A stretch of 64,000 nucleotides of DNA from Cristatella mucedo (GCA_009760855.2 WPIO01000030.1:766001-830000); one strand, 5' to 3'; positions 1 through 11,037 are shown, numbered from the stretch's first letter. Notes: generated by a model not told the origin, from the letters alone. Program-made: numbers and translations.

Positions 1-2060
1 CCATCACAAAAGTGCGCCTCACAAAGCGAATGCATGCTCACTCTGACGTCACAGGATCGCAAAACGACGAATTTCTGCATTCTGTCAAACTCGGAACGTG
101 TCGAGTTAATAATGGATTTTCAGACAATATCCGACAGGTTTTGAAATTTTCTTAGCGAACTGAACTTTAAACTTTATATCTAATAGTTTCCATCATAACA
201 GGTTTGCGAAAGCATAAGCCGACAAACGCATGCAGGCTACTATTGCAGCATCTCTAATACGGTCATACTCTTGAATATTAAGCAGGCGATTCAGTTTTAA
301 TCCCTATATTGGCTTCGCGCAATGTGAAACACCTAGAAAATATTGTTTGCTCTCTAAATCATCTATGCCAAGTACACAGCTTGTCTTCTGGTACGCGAAA
401 AGCACGCACCTGCTGCCTCTATCAAGTTTCAAGACACGACCGATGAGTAACAAATACAACCTTGCTGTTACTTAGGATAGAAATAATCAGAGAAACCCGC
501 ATCTGCATACAGAAAAAGTGTATGGGCGCCATTACAGAGCGGTGATGCCAGATTAGCCTAACCACTTCATTGGATCCCTGGGTCGTTATAATAACATTGA
601 CTGTATGACTTTTCACTTTTACCATTTCATCATTTTTACCATTCAAGATGAGTTGTATCGTTAATTTGAGTTATTAGACTTTAATATTTTGACATTACCA
701 TAAAAATTTATCCGTTACTACCAACATAAGAAGCATTTGAATGATTAACTTCATGTCAAATTTGTAATTCGTCTTTTAAGTTGCTCTCTATGAGAAATGA
801 ACCTTCATTGACATGCTAAGCAAATTGCTGAAATAAAAAGTATGAAAGTCTCAATTGAAATCAAGTCATTGTGCTAAGACAAACCTACTAGAGAATGCCA
901 CTTACGTAATTTCACAGGGATGCCAAAATTAAATGTTAAGTCATCAAGGGGCACACTTTAAATGGTCTACTAGTTCCTAATTGCAGTGAAAGTTGCTCAT
1001 AAAGACATGCGAAGAGAGCCGGAAAAGAGACCTTTCACTCAGTCGGTTGGTACTGTTCCTCAGAAGAAGCGACACTGAGTTGATTGTTTTTTGCTCTTGA
1101 GTGGTCGATGTGAATTAATAAAGTTGTCATTTTCGTGAACAGTCGATGACAGAGTAAAAACTATAGTGACTATATTCACTCATTCATAACTTTTAATTTG
1201 CAAGTACATTTTGAGAACTGCAATCAATTGTAAGCCTAATGCACCAGCTTTTTAGATTCGAGCCAGTCGAAATAAAGCCGGAAGTAGCAGAAGCTCATTC
1301 TACAATATTGGTTTAAAAAATTGACTCTGGACATCGGCACTTTGCGTATCATACTTTCCTATGACTGGAAGAGTAAAGATTTTACCGACACATACGCAAA
1401 CACGTACCCTTGCTGTTCTTGAAGTTCAGCTAAACTCTGAGTGATCTTGTGAGGGTATACAAAGTTATATGCAGGTTTTTACTACGTGCTAAATAGGAAC
1501 GAGAATCCTAAGCAATTGATAGCCAGGCCAAAGCACGCATGGTGCGTCTGAAATGTTTGCTAACCACCAATTACGCTAATGGGATAGGTCCACAAAACAT
1601 CCTCCAGTAGAAGGCTCACCAACAACATTTAAGAACCATGAATCAGTCATGAGCTCGGGTAATTACCTTCACTGCGTCATTTGCCAAACGTACAAGTTTT
1701 CAAGAGCACGTCACATCTTTACAGAGCCTAATGCATAGAATGTAAGCATACGATCAATGCAGCCATAAATAAAGTTGGTTGCTGCAAATCTAACAAATCT
1801 GTTTTGAGCATGCTAACGAGCAAATAGATTCACTTGTCTAAAAATTTTTTTATGGTTATTGTTTGATTTATTACGTTACCTATCTGATTCAGAGATGGCT
1901 AAAATTCATAAATCGAGTCTCTCTTCTACTCTATTCTTTCGACGGAGGTCGAGTAATAGCAGAAAACACGCTGATAGAAACTATATAAAACGGCAGTCAG
2001 AGTGATGCTCGTCAAGAGACTGCATATCTACACATATATGCCCCATCTGGCTGCTGCTCT
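1..2060. other. No recognisable gene
   Basis: About 2 kb of AT-rich sequence. Open frames are short and show no motif, family resemblance or splice-bounded exon that I can support. Nothing repetitive was recognised. Confidence 0.5.
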
Positions 2061-2066
2061 TGGCAT

Positions 2067-2232
2067 ATGATATATATATATATATACATATAATATATAA
2101 TTCATTTATATAGCACCCCAAGAGAATTTAATCTCTATTCAGGCGCTTCAAATAAGCCTCAGGGCTGGAGCCAACGACCTCAGTCAGACCTTGATCGGAG
2201 CGAGCACCGATAGACCAAACCAGCACAGCGAA
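2067..2232 (-). mobile_element. tRNA-derived SINE, full-length-like copy
   Basis: Read on the minus strand, a tRNA-like head (A-box-like segment near 2205-2228, B-box-like segment near 2163-2173) is followed by the hairpin tail shared with L2-A (about 2110-2150) and a TA-rich 3' run (2067-2108). The same arrangement recurs at 14.17, 20.16, 25.34, 48.57, 50.68 and 53.83 kb. The head is somewhat decayed. Confidence 0.82.
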
Positions 2233-2239
2233 TTAGGGA

Positions 2240-2920
2240 TATATTCTCATTTGGCTTACCTTACGACCGCCCTTCAATATATCGAGCTGCCAAAGAAGAC
2301 GGCTATTAGACTATACAGACTAATAGTGAGAAAGGGAGATAAAAAGACAGGTATAGAGAGACTTCCTGCACTGTTGCAGTTGGGCGGCATAGAGCCCGAG
2401 GCTGTGTATCAAGTTTGGGAACGAGCAGATCTGCTGGCTGTCTTCGGAAGCCTAGGCACCGCTCTATCTTTCTCAGTAACTTTTTTTACAATGTCGTATG
2501 TCTGGCAAGCACCGCATTGTTAGTGTCGCCATCGCCGGTTTCAAAACTAGCTTGTACAAGTCATGCACCTAGTGTCAGTACTTGTGTCACCGCTTGGTTC
2601 TTATCGTTCAAATGAGCACAATGTTGCCCTCTGTTTTAAAGGTTTTGCCGCAAATGCTGCATTCAAAGCTCTTTGTCATTATATGACCTTGCCGGAAGAC
2701 AAATCAGTGGTGGAAGAAGGTACAACTTAATTGGAATCACTCGGTCTATGCTTAGTGGCTCTGCCTGAGGTCCGAGTAGAGCAATTAACGTGCCAACTAT
2801 GGGCTTAGATCACGACTAACTCTTAGTGCTCCGTTAGGTGTTTCCTTGCTGTAGCTATTACTTATATTTATTGCTAGGCAGACAAAAGACAGCATCTTCC
2901 TTAACCGAAATATTGCTGTT
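2240..2920. other. No recognisable gene
   Basis: Short overlapping frames at 2191-2615 run through the SINE edge into unique DNA and resemble no family I know. I see no exon or repeat in the rest. Confidence 0.4.
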
Positions 2921-2924
2921 CCCT

Positions 2925-3128
2925 CCACCTAATGTAGGAGCATTCTCCTAACGTGAATCGGTGAAGCTTTGTTTCGTAACAGTGGCTCCTGCGGTCGCAA
3001 CTCTTGTGGAGTCTCACAGAGAAACACCGGGCAAGCATGAGTGGTAAATGAGAATCTCTCTTTAGTGCTCTCATAGCGTAAATACACGAGAGCTCGGTCA
3101 ATCTCAGCAGGTGAATTATATTTTTTGT
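2925..3128 (-). repeat. Dispersed coding-like repeat R, copy 1
   Basis: This stretch matches 29160-29357 in the same orientation over about 190 bp at roughly 70-75 percent identity by eye. On the minus strand both copies keep one peptide frame with conserved blocks such as ALVY-(L/V)-(R/H)-Y and S-(T/S)-K-E-(R/K), ending near a PV-x-L-x-ET segment. In this copy the frame is open from 3195 to 2929 (88 codons). The protein-level match suggests a piece of a transposable-element protein, but I do not recognise the family. Confidence 0.6.
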
Positions 3129-3717
3129 AAAAGAGATCAATCAATTTCTGCCAACGGACGACAAGAACTTTTACAGTTTGAATGAGTTTCAACACTCAGG
3201 TATGGCCTTTAAAAACTGCAAAACCAACTTCTTTCCATTAATAAAAAGGCTAAAAACGGCAGTGTTTAGTTAATATTAATTTTAACAATACATTTGACAT
3301 AGCGCCATCAAAGAAGTCAGTCTGGTTCTAGTCACTTTACGGTTACTGCAAAGGAAGCACGGGATTGCAGTGGATTTCGGCGGACTAAGGGAAATAGTGG
3401 TACTGGACCGGCACGTTGCAGTCAATTACAACTAGTTGCATGAGAATGGATGCGAAAAATCTAGCAAGATTTGTGGGTGCGCATTGAACTGAGCTACTAT
3501 TATATGCAATTTCAAGTAGAGCTTCGCTAAGGTGATTTGAGGATAATTTTCAGAAGAGTAGAGGGATTGTGGTAGTTTCCTGGATCACATCAGGCAATTG
3601 CCACCCACAACCATAGTGCGAAGATGCACCATTTTGTTTTATTTTACGTGGTTCTGCACACAGACGGGTGAACTTAATATGCAACATATCAGTGAATAAA
3701 TGTATATGCCACCACCT

Positions 3718-3888
3718 CCGTTCTTATTATAAGGCACTTAGTACTGCAATCTCTAACCTGCCTCGTCTTTTCTGCAAACTGTTTCTTAAGTCGAAACGCT
3801 TGCCACCGCATCCTCTCCGAAAGCTCTCGGGCTCTGTGCACGCTTAACAAAACTCTCCAGCGTAACAATATTCCTAGTCATTATGACT
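3718..3888 (+). repeat. Dispersed repeat Q, copy 1
   Basis: About 150 bp here is the reverse complement of 22745-22925, with long identical runs (for example AAACTGTTTCTTAAGT and CTCTCGGGCTCTGTGCACGC). It lies just upstream of an L2-B reverse transcriptase fragment and could be part of that element's 5' region, although the second copy has no L2-B sequence beside it. No coding frame stands out. Confidence 0.7.
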
Positions 3889-3944
3889 GGGCTGGCACGG
3901 ACAGCAAATACACTTCGTAACTTTTTCTTTATTGTCAAAGATTC

Positions 3945-5437
3945 TTGACAAAATTGTTGCTAAGCAGCCGGTTGAACATATGGAAAAGAATGAAATATCA
4001 GAAACATTTTAATCAGGGTTCAAGAGGCAGCACTCCACCAAAACTACTCTCCTTTGTGTTAACAATGACATTCTACGTGGCAACGACGACGGGAATGTTA
4101 CTGTCCTAGCTCTGCTAGATCTGTCTGCCGCCTTCGACACCATTGATCACGAAGTTCTGCTTGAACGATTGGGAACAACGATCGGTCTGGCAGACGAAGC
4201 ACTGGCGTGGTTTAAATCGTACTTGTCTGTTCGCTTTCAATCTGTGTCGTGTGGGGGTCAGGTCTCAGACATGAGAAGGGTCACCTGTGGAGTCCCTCAA
4301 GGGTCTGTACTTGGTCCCTTGCTGTTCTCCATTTATACTCAACCTCTGGAAAAAGTGATTAAGGCTCATGGAATAGGATATCACTTTTATGCCGACGATT
4401 CTCAGTTGTATTTGTCATTCAAACCGTCGGAATAAGCTGCACTAACTGAGAAACTGAATGCTTGCCTTGCCGATATTTGATCCTGGATGTTGGAAAACTT
4501 CCTGAAATTAAATGACAACAAAACCAAACTGCTGCTCATAGGACACCCTAAGCATGTGGGTGGATCAAAAAGCTTTGCTTTTCCAATAGGAGATGCTGTT
4601 GTGCGATCGTCACCACGTGCACAAAATTTAGGTGTCGTTTTCGACAGCTGCATCAATTTTTAAAGCTTCGTTCAGAAGACTGCTTCTACAGCATGCAATC
4701 CCATCCGATCAAAATATAAGATTAGGAGCTGTCTCCCACAGTGCCTTGTAATCAATTAACTAGCTCCTTAGTTCTGTCTCGGCTAGATTACTGTAATTCT
4801 ATTTTGGCTGGGCTACCAAAGAAAGCAATAAGGTCACTGCAGCTGACTATCAATATGGCTGCCAGACTAATCTTCAAGCCCCAGAAGTTTGAGCACGTGT
4901 CTCATTTGCTAAAAAAGAGCTAGCTAGGATTGATGCCAGTTGAGCAAAGGATACAGAGCAAGGCTCTTACGCTGACCCACAAGGCCCGCTACGGCTTGGC
5001 TCCTTCGTACCAAGCTGAACTGCTGCATCAGTTTCAACCTATTCGCACCCTCAGGTCCTGTGTGGACAATAAATTAGCTGTTCCATTCCTCCGCTCAAAG
5101 ACTGTTGGCGACAGAAGCTTTAGCTCTGCAGGTCCTACACTGTGAAAGTCCCTTCCACAATTCTTACAAAACGATAACTACTCTACTACTGCAGACTATG
5201 GCTCATCCTTTTCAGTGATTCTGATCTGCTACTTCCAAGCTAATCACAACCTCAACTGCTCTCCTGACTCTGCTATGCTTCCTAGTTTCTCTTTGTAGCG
5301 TGATAAGAAGTCTGTTGGCTACCAAAAGCTGCTTAGGCTGTGAGTGCACTATACAAAACTCTCCTGGGTAACGCCCACATGTTCTTTATGACTTTGTGGA
5401 GTTACAGACGGAGATACATTATATACATTACATTACA
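3945..5437 (+). mobile_element. L2-family B LINE fragment 1 (RT to 3' end)
   Basis: A 5'-truncated non-LTR retrotransposon. Conceptual translation shows the L2/CR1-type RT block LLDLSAAFDTIDH near 4110-4150, GVPQGS near 4292, YHFYADDSQLYLSF near 4378-4420 with an intact YADD catalytic pair, then the [19 protein letters not shown] and GDRSFSSAGP blocks of the C-terminal region. Several stops and frameshifts break it (stop at 4433, others after 4920 and 5143). It ends with the family B tail hairpin and TACATTACATTACAT near 5410-5437. It cannot encode an active enzyme. Confidence 0.85.
4169..4435 (+). pseudogene. Reverse transcriptase core of L2-B (broken)
   Basis: This is the longest uninterrupted piece of the RT palm in the copy, 88 codons. 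It carries the fixed block around GVPQGSVLGPLLF and the catalytic YADD in FYADDSQLY, then hits a premature TAA at 4433. The family enzyme would prime reverse transcription of LINE RNA at a nicked chromosomal target. Both catalytic aspartates of the YADD box are present, but the protein is interrupted on both sides. Confidence 0.85.
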
Positions 5438-5439
5438 TA

Positions 5440-5968
5440 GAGGAGACAAGCTCTTTTCGCTTTACGTTATCAGAGTAGCAACATCGCATGCAGATACCTC
5501 TGAAAATCTTGTAGAAAAGGTCACAGGCTGTGGAACCGGATTGCTTTTGTCGGAGGGGGGTAATAGAAGCACGAATGTGCACAATTTTTTAAGTAAAGAA
5601 TGCTGAAAGATTTTCGGCTGAGTCCTTAATATCTGGGGATTCAGACCTTTTTAGCATTTGCAAGTTAACGGTTTACTGTCTTGAAAAATTGTTTACGGTC
5701 CGACTGACAGGAAATCAGGTTTCGGATGAAAACAGAAGCCCTGGCTTTTTTAAGCTTTCGGGTGTAAACTAGAAGGAAGTCTTTGAAATTGAATAGATCT
5801 GCATCAAATCCCGATTTCCTGAAACGACGTCCAAGCCCGCGCTTAACCCGGCATATCTTTAGGAGTTTTTTTGCAAGTTAAAAGGAATCTCCACGACTTT
5901 GAACACGGATTGAATGAATGGAAATATACTTGTCAAAAGCACTCCTGGGTGTCATGTTCATTGCATCA
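5440..5968. other. Spacer between two inverted L2-B copies
   Basis: About 530 bp of unique DNA separates the 3' end of the plus-strand L2-B copy from the 3' end of the minus-strand copy. One 88-codon frame runs in from the LINE tail and looks spurious. No gene seen. Confidence 0.45.
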
Positions 5969-5970
5969 AT

Positions 5971-7310
5971 TTAATGTAATGTAATGTAATGTATCTCCGT
6001 CTGTAACTCCACAAAGTCATAAAGACCATGTGGGTGTTACGCAGGAGAGTTTTGTATCGCGCACTCACAGCTTCAGCGGCTTTCGGTACGCATTCGGTAG
6101 CCAACAGAATTCCGCTTACGCAACAAAGAGAAAGTGGGAAGCATAGCTGAGTCAGGAGAGCAGTTGAGGTAGTGAGTAGCATAGAAGTAGCAGCTCAGGA
6201 CCGCTGAAAATGATGTGCAATAGTCGGCAGTAGGAGAGTAGTTATCGTTGCGTAAGAATTGCGAAAGCGACTTCAAAAGTCTAGGACCTGCAGAGCTAAA
6301 GCTTCTGTCGCCAACTGTCTTTAAGCGGAGGAATGGAAATGCTAATCTATTGTCCACACAGGACCTGAGGGCGCAAACAGGCTGAAACTGATGCAGTAGC
6401 TCAGCTAGGTATGAAGGAGCCCAGCCGTGGCGGGCCTATTAGGTCAGCGTAAGAAATTGGCACTCTATCCTTTGCTCTACCGGCAACCATCCTAGCTCCT
6501 TCAGCAAAGGTGACACGTGCTCAAATCGCTGGGACTTTAAGACCGGCCTTGCAGCCATATTCATTTTCCGCTGTAGTGGCATAATAGCTTTCTTTGGCAG
6601 CCCAGCCAAAAGAGAATTACAATTATCAAGCCGAGACAGAACTAGAGAGCTAGTTAAATTGTTTACAAGCCAGTGTGGGAGACCGCTCCATATCTTGGAC
6701 AGGGATCGGATGTGATGGCTAGCTGTAGAGGCAGTCTTCTGAATGAAGCTTTTGAAATTGAGGCACCTGTCGAATACGACACCTAAATTTCGAGCAAGTG
6801 GTGATGGCCGCACAATAGCGGCACCTATTAGAACGGCAAAGCGTTTTAATCCAGCCTCACGCTTAGGGTGTCCTATGAACAGCAGTCTGGTTTTATCATC
6901 ATTTAATTAGTGAGGGTATTGAGCCTGCTGGTCGAGTCTGAATGAAGAACAAAAAGACCTGCATCACAAACAGATTTCAAAATCTTGTCCATGTCAATGC
7001 TTTGAAAGTTACGTCGTTTGACAATTTCAATATTACCCTGGACGTACAAGGGAGTAGGAACAGTAAACGAGACCGAAAAATGATCCGAGAGGGTCAGTGG
7101 GCACACCAATAGGTCTTTGGGAAGGACATCCTTAGTGATCACGAGATCTAGAATATGGCCACCGACGTGGTTGATATGATTAACCTGTTGAACCAAACCC
7201 AAATTCTCCAGACAGTCAAGAAATGAGCGGACCCGACTATTGCAAGGTTGTATACGTGAATAGTGAAGTCTCCTACAATCCGTAACGGCCTAAGATCAAG
7301 GTTCTTACGC
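5971..7310 (-). mobile_element. L2-family B LINE fragment 2 with EN and RT C-terminus, RT core deleted
   Basis: Read on the minus strand from 7310, the first part (7310-6903) translates as the C-terminal half of an apurinic-type endonuclease: RIVGDF, then HVGGHILDLVIT and LTLSDHFSVSFTV, the usual end of the L2/CR1 EN domain. From 6900 it continues directly as the RT C-terminal region ([39 protein letters not shown]-like, GDRSFSSAGP). The RT palm with YADD is missing, so the copy carries an internal deletion near 6900. It ends in four ATGTA-type repeats at 5971-5992. Confidence 0.8.
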
Positions 7311-7787
7311 TGACACACAAGGCCCGCCACGGCTTGGCTCCTTTGCACCTTGCAGAACTGCTACATCCGTTTCAGCCTGTTCGCGCCATCAGGTCCGGTG
7401 TGGACAATAACTTAACTGTTCTATTCCTCCGCTTCAAGACCATTGGCGACAGAAGCTTTAGCTCTGCAGGTCATAGACTGTGGAACTCGCTTCCAGGATT
7501 CTTACACAACGACAGCTGCTCTACTACTGCAGGCTATGGCTCATCCTTTACAGCGGTCCTGAGCTGCTACTTCCATGCTACTCACTACCTCGACTGCTCT
7601 CCTGAATCTGCTATGCTTCCCAATTTCTCTTTGTTGCATGAGACGAATCTGATGGCTACCGAATGCATACCGAAAGCCGCTTAGGCTGTGAGTGAGCTAT
7701 ACAAAAATCTTATTTGTTACACCACATGGTCTTTATGACTTTGTGGAGTTTCAGAGGGAGATAAATTACATTTTATTACATTACAAT
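7292..7787 (+). mobile_element. L2-family B LINE fragment 3 (3' end)
   Basis: A 3' fragment beginning at the LTLTHKARHGLAP block and keeping a 116-codon frame (7334-7684) with HLAELLHPFQPVRAIRSG, GDRSFSSAGHRLWNSLPGFL and the CSPESAMLPNFSLL block. It ends with the tail hairpin (CCACATGG...TTTGTGG near 7719-7748) and an ATTACATTACA run. It lies head to head with fragment 2. Confidence 0.85.
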
Positions 7788-7789
7788 CT

Positions 7790-9040
7790 TGAAAACCCAT
7801 GATTCACTTTCCGGCTGAAAGGGTGGCCGATTACGTCGCTCTACTAGGGAAGGATCTTTTATGTTCGGCTTTAAATCAACAATGCTGCAACTTGATTTCA
7901 ATTATTTTTCGCTTCAGCCCGTATTTATCAGCTTAATTTGAGTAGTCAGTGTCCCATATTTCAAATTTAAGACACTCAGAAATCGATCCTTTGACTCAGT
8001 AGTCTTTGGTCTCAAAAGTCTCTCGAATTTTTGTCTCCGCTCCCTTGTCGCTCAGTAGACTCCAGTCGCCTACTCAGCGTTTTGGGTGCCACCGTCGCAT
8101 TTCCAACCTGCATTACGTTTCCAATCTGAGCCTTCTCTCCAACCTGCTCCTCGTCAGAGGCCACCGGCGTCACCGCTGAGTCTCCGACCGGCACTGCGTC
8201 TCTGACCAGCACTGGGTCTCATACCTCCGCAGCTTCACAACCCAGCTGGTCGTCAAAAGTTAGCCTCAACTTCATGGATTTCGTGGCCTCGCAGGTCTTT
8301 GCCTGCACACCATCGGCGCCTGGCAAAACATTACATCCTGGATCGCTGTCACCAAGCATCACATGATGGTATCCTTCAAAACCGTGGTCACCCGATACAT
8401 CGTCAGCGATTACTGGTGCCGGTTCTAATCCCTTCTGTCACCGCCCTCTCTCCGACAACCATTTGCTAGCTAAACGCTAAGCAGTTGAACCTTACCTAAC
8501 GGACTAACCAGCCCTATCACCAGAGCCTCACGAAGCTGATTGTAGTCATCCTTGATCGTCTTTGACATGCAATAGTACATATAGCAGGTGCTTTCTTTCA
8601 GGAACAGAGGCAGATGCTGGTGTCAGATTGTCGGATTGACACCACACAGCTTGAACCTCCCCTCCGAGTCAAGCAACCAAGTTACGAAGTCATCACCGAC
8701 TTGAAGTTGTTCAAGCAGTCTTGCTGTAGGCCACCACTGCCACCGGAAACCGCTTTTAGTTTTATTGCCTTTGCAGACAGCACGGAGCGCCAGCCTGTAA
8801 CTCAGACCACCTGTTTATTGTCTACCCACAAAGCTATGGAGGGATGCACAACTCTCTTCGCCCCTATCGCTCAATGGAGTGCCTGCAGTGCCCCTTGTTG
8901 CAATAATCAGTAATAGAACACCACTACCGTATACCACATCGAGTGCACAGCCCACTCGTACAACAATCAGAGGCAGTGCCATTAATTAAACGAAACCAAG
9001 ATTTATGAGTAATAACTTGCGGTTAATTTGGGCGGCTAAC
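7790..9040. other. Anonymous sequence with a short degenerate repeat
   Basis: On the minus strand at 8012-8260, short related segments (GTTGGAGAG, GATTGGAAAC, GTTGGAAATG, GTCGGAGAC) recur every 15-30 bp and give a valine- and glycine-rich peptide of 66 codons. A plus-strand frame at 8614-8913 (99 codons) has no recognisable motif. I cannot assign a gene. Confidence 0.3.
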
Positions 9041-9056
9041 CCTTGAGCTCAACGTC

Positions 9057-9340
9057 CCCAGAGGAAAAAGTGAGAGACGAAGAGAGACAGAGACACGGAG
9101 AAAGACAGAGAAAAAGAGGGGGAGAGAAGGGAGGTGGGGGAATGGAGGGAGTGGGAGGAGGGAGGGGAGAGAGTGAGATACTGAAAGAGACAGAAACCGA
9201 GAGAGAGAGAGAGAGGGCGAGAGGAGTGGAGGAGAGAGGAGGGATGGTGAGAGAGACAGAAGGGGACAGAAAGCAAGACAAAAAGAAAAAAGACAGACAA
9301 AGAGAGAGAGAGAGAGAGAGAGGGAGAGGGGAAAGGAATC
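9057..9340 (+). repeat. Purine-rich GA low-complexity tract
   Basis: About 280 bp almost wholly of A and G on the plus strand, with GAGAGA runs at 9200-9216 and 9301-9325 and GGGAGG blocks. Long open frames on both strands (Arg-Glu-rich or Ser-Leu-rich) arise from the simple sequence and are not genes. Confidence 0.9.
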
Positions 9341-9344
9341 TGTA

Positions 9345-10140
9345 AAAAACAGTTGCTATGGAAGATATACCAAGGCGTATACAGTTGTGGTGCTTATGGC
9401 TATCGCCAGCCCAGAAAGCACCAACACCGGAAGCTGTCTTTCGTAGGCTGCTTCGTCTAGTGTGCCTTACAGAAATGCCAACTTAATCATTATAAGAAAA
9501 TAACGCTGATTGACTAAGTCGGTTCGCTGCTGCCTATGTGCAAATGCCCTGCTTCGCTCAAAATACAATAAATACCATTGGCGATGCAGGGACAGTCGTA
9601 CGTGATGCTAGGGTGATCGACGGATTATGCTAATTCTTGCTATAGACACCGAGCGCTACGAATATTATCTGCAACGATGACTGCGAACATTATCGCCAAG
9701 TTCGTGTTTTGGGCGAACGGAATGACTAGGGACGAATGAGAAAAGGTGAACCGTGACGAAGAGGATCTTTCTCCGTGGATGCACAAGAGACCTGAGTGTA
9801 CAAGAACGCTAGCTATTGTGCTGCTAAGCGAGTCATCCAGAGCACTCACCTACAAAAAACCCTCACTTAGGGCACGCTAGGGCAAGAGTTCGCTGTTCAT
9901 AGCAAAACGTGGTCAGGGCCTGGGCTATTTATTCCCCAGAGAACGAAGATGTCCGACTAGGTCGGATGCAAAAAGAAAAGGGAGCATTCTCTTTAGTCCA
10001 ATGACTTTGAGTGACCTCGGATTGTGGCAATTAAGATGGGTTTTTAGACGCGTCTTCCTGCTCTGAGTTGACATTGTAGATAATCAAGAAATTAAATTAG
10101 ATGGCCGTTACAGTTGGCCTAAAATCGTATATATGAATCC
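9345..10140. other. No recognisable gene
   Basis: Unique sequence with short frames only. A 69-codon minus-strand frame at 9640-9849 shows no motif. Confidence 0.4.
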
Positions 10141-10143
10141 AAT

Positions 10144-10431
10144 TTAGTTGTTAGAAAAACGTGCTACAACTATTTCAAGTACCCATTTCTTTAGGTTTAC
10201 AACATGTCTTAATACAGAGCAACGAGCATATGTTGCGGTCAGCTGCAACGCTTTTCTGAGAAGCATAGCCAAAAAAGTTTCACATCCTCCGGATGCAGCT
10301 GCTTTCCTTTTCAATCGTTTGTGAACGAGGTTATAGTGACAGGAGTCATCATTCAGAGAACAAGTTTCTACAAGCCAGAAAGCCGCTTCCTGCGCAAAAT
10401 AAAGGCAGAAGGACGCTAAGGAATCATACAT
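10144..10431 (-). CDS. Candidate terminal exon or small ORF, unidentified
   Basis: A 95-codon minus-strand frame that I do not recognise. Near its start lies a good acceptor-like stretch (pyrimidine-rich, then GCGCAG at about 10392-10397), so an exon could begin near 10391 and run in the same frame to the stop at 10144. The peptide has several cysteines (ETCSLNDDSC, GGCETF) and a basic stretch (KRLKRKAAA). It lies 180 bp downstream of the lectin-like frame on the same strand and might be its last exon, but I found no convincing donor to join the two. Confidence 0.25.
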   Translation of the reverse strand: MYDSLASFCLYFAQEAAFWLVETCSLNDDSCHYNLVHKRLKRKAAASGGCETFLAMLLRKALQLTATYARCSVLRHVVNLKKWVLEIVVARFSNN

Positions 10432-10576
10432 GAAGAGTCATCTCAACTGACAGAGACTGCGACTGAAATCTCAAAGATACAACGTCAGCTCCTTAACCGT
10501 AGTTAGCCTAACGAATAACCTGACACTACCAGTGTCACACTAGACCATCTCCAGCTCCGGTTGACTTAGAGTTAGG

Positions 10577-10624
10577 ACTAAAAAATTAAGTAAGCTTGAG
10601 CTTGTGGAGCACGCTTAATTTTTA
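10577..10624. repeat. Inverted repeat (hairpin)
   Basis: CTAAAAAATTAAGTAAGCT and its near-complement AGCACGCTTAATTTTTAG face each other around a loop of about 12 bases. It sits at the 3' edge of the lectin-like frame. Function unknown. Confidence 0.6.
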
Positions 10625-11037
10625 GTTTTTTTGCGAAGCAGATGCTGACAGATTTGAGAGACATCAAGCCATTCTTTCGCAGAAGTGATTAGCACCAAAC
10701 GATTTTCTATAGCACTGCAATAGACACTGGCCTCGTGCAATGAGAGAGTACTAACACAGAAAGTGTGGTCCTTATTGTACCATACTGCGGTGCTGAAGAG
10801 AAAGTGAGCGGCTCTCGACGACACAGCCACCTGCTGCACTATGGTGGACCATTTGGAGGTGCATGCGGACGATTCACTCGGAGTTGGAACGAATGCCACA
10901 CAAAGAGCACCGAAATTGTCCTGCAACTCAGAAATGAGATGTTGCTGTAGCAATTGCGAGCTGTAGAGCAAATGTATCAAAACAGCTAATAGCACACATT
11001 TAAAATAATGATTAGCTAGAGGCATTTCAGTCGGCAC
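10615..11037 (-). CDS. Candidate secreted C-type-lectin-like protein (N-terminal part)
   Basis: A 140-codon minus-strand frame. After the methionine at 11037 comes a signal-peptide-like start: KCVLLAVLIHLLYSS, a hydrophobic run of about 12 residues at positions 14-26. The second half reads like the first half of a C-type lectin-like domain: a Trp-Tyr turn, HTFCVST, then LSLHEASVYC and NRLVLITSAKEW, matching the usual pattern C-x(n)-W/L-x2-A-x3-C followed by LV-x-I-x-S-x2-E. The calcium-binding and C-terminal part of such a domain is absent, so this is either a 5' exon with the rest downstream or a truncated copy. The assignment rests on motif memory; the frame also stops at TAA without a donor. 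An L2-B relic starts just upstream. Confidence 0.4.
   Translation of the reverse strand: MPTEMPLANHYFKCVLLAVLIHLLYSSQLLQQHLISELQDNFGALCVAFVPTPSESSACTSKWSTIVQQVAVSSRAAHFLFSTAVWYNKDHTFCVSTLSLHEASVYCSAIENRLVLITSAKEWLDVSQICQHLLRKKTKN

Noticed and set aside
2191-2523. 110-codon plus-strand frame
   Set aside because: It begins inside a reverse SINE head and shows no motif after it.
9036-9345. Long open frames on both strands over the GA tract
   Set aside because: Frames are open in several phases because the DNA is almost pure purine; the peptides are Arg-Glu or Ser-Leu-Pro runs without any domain.
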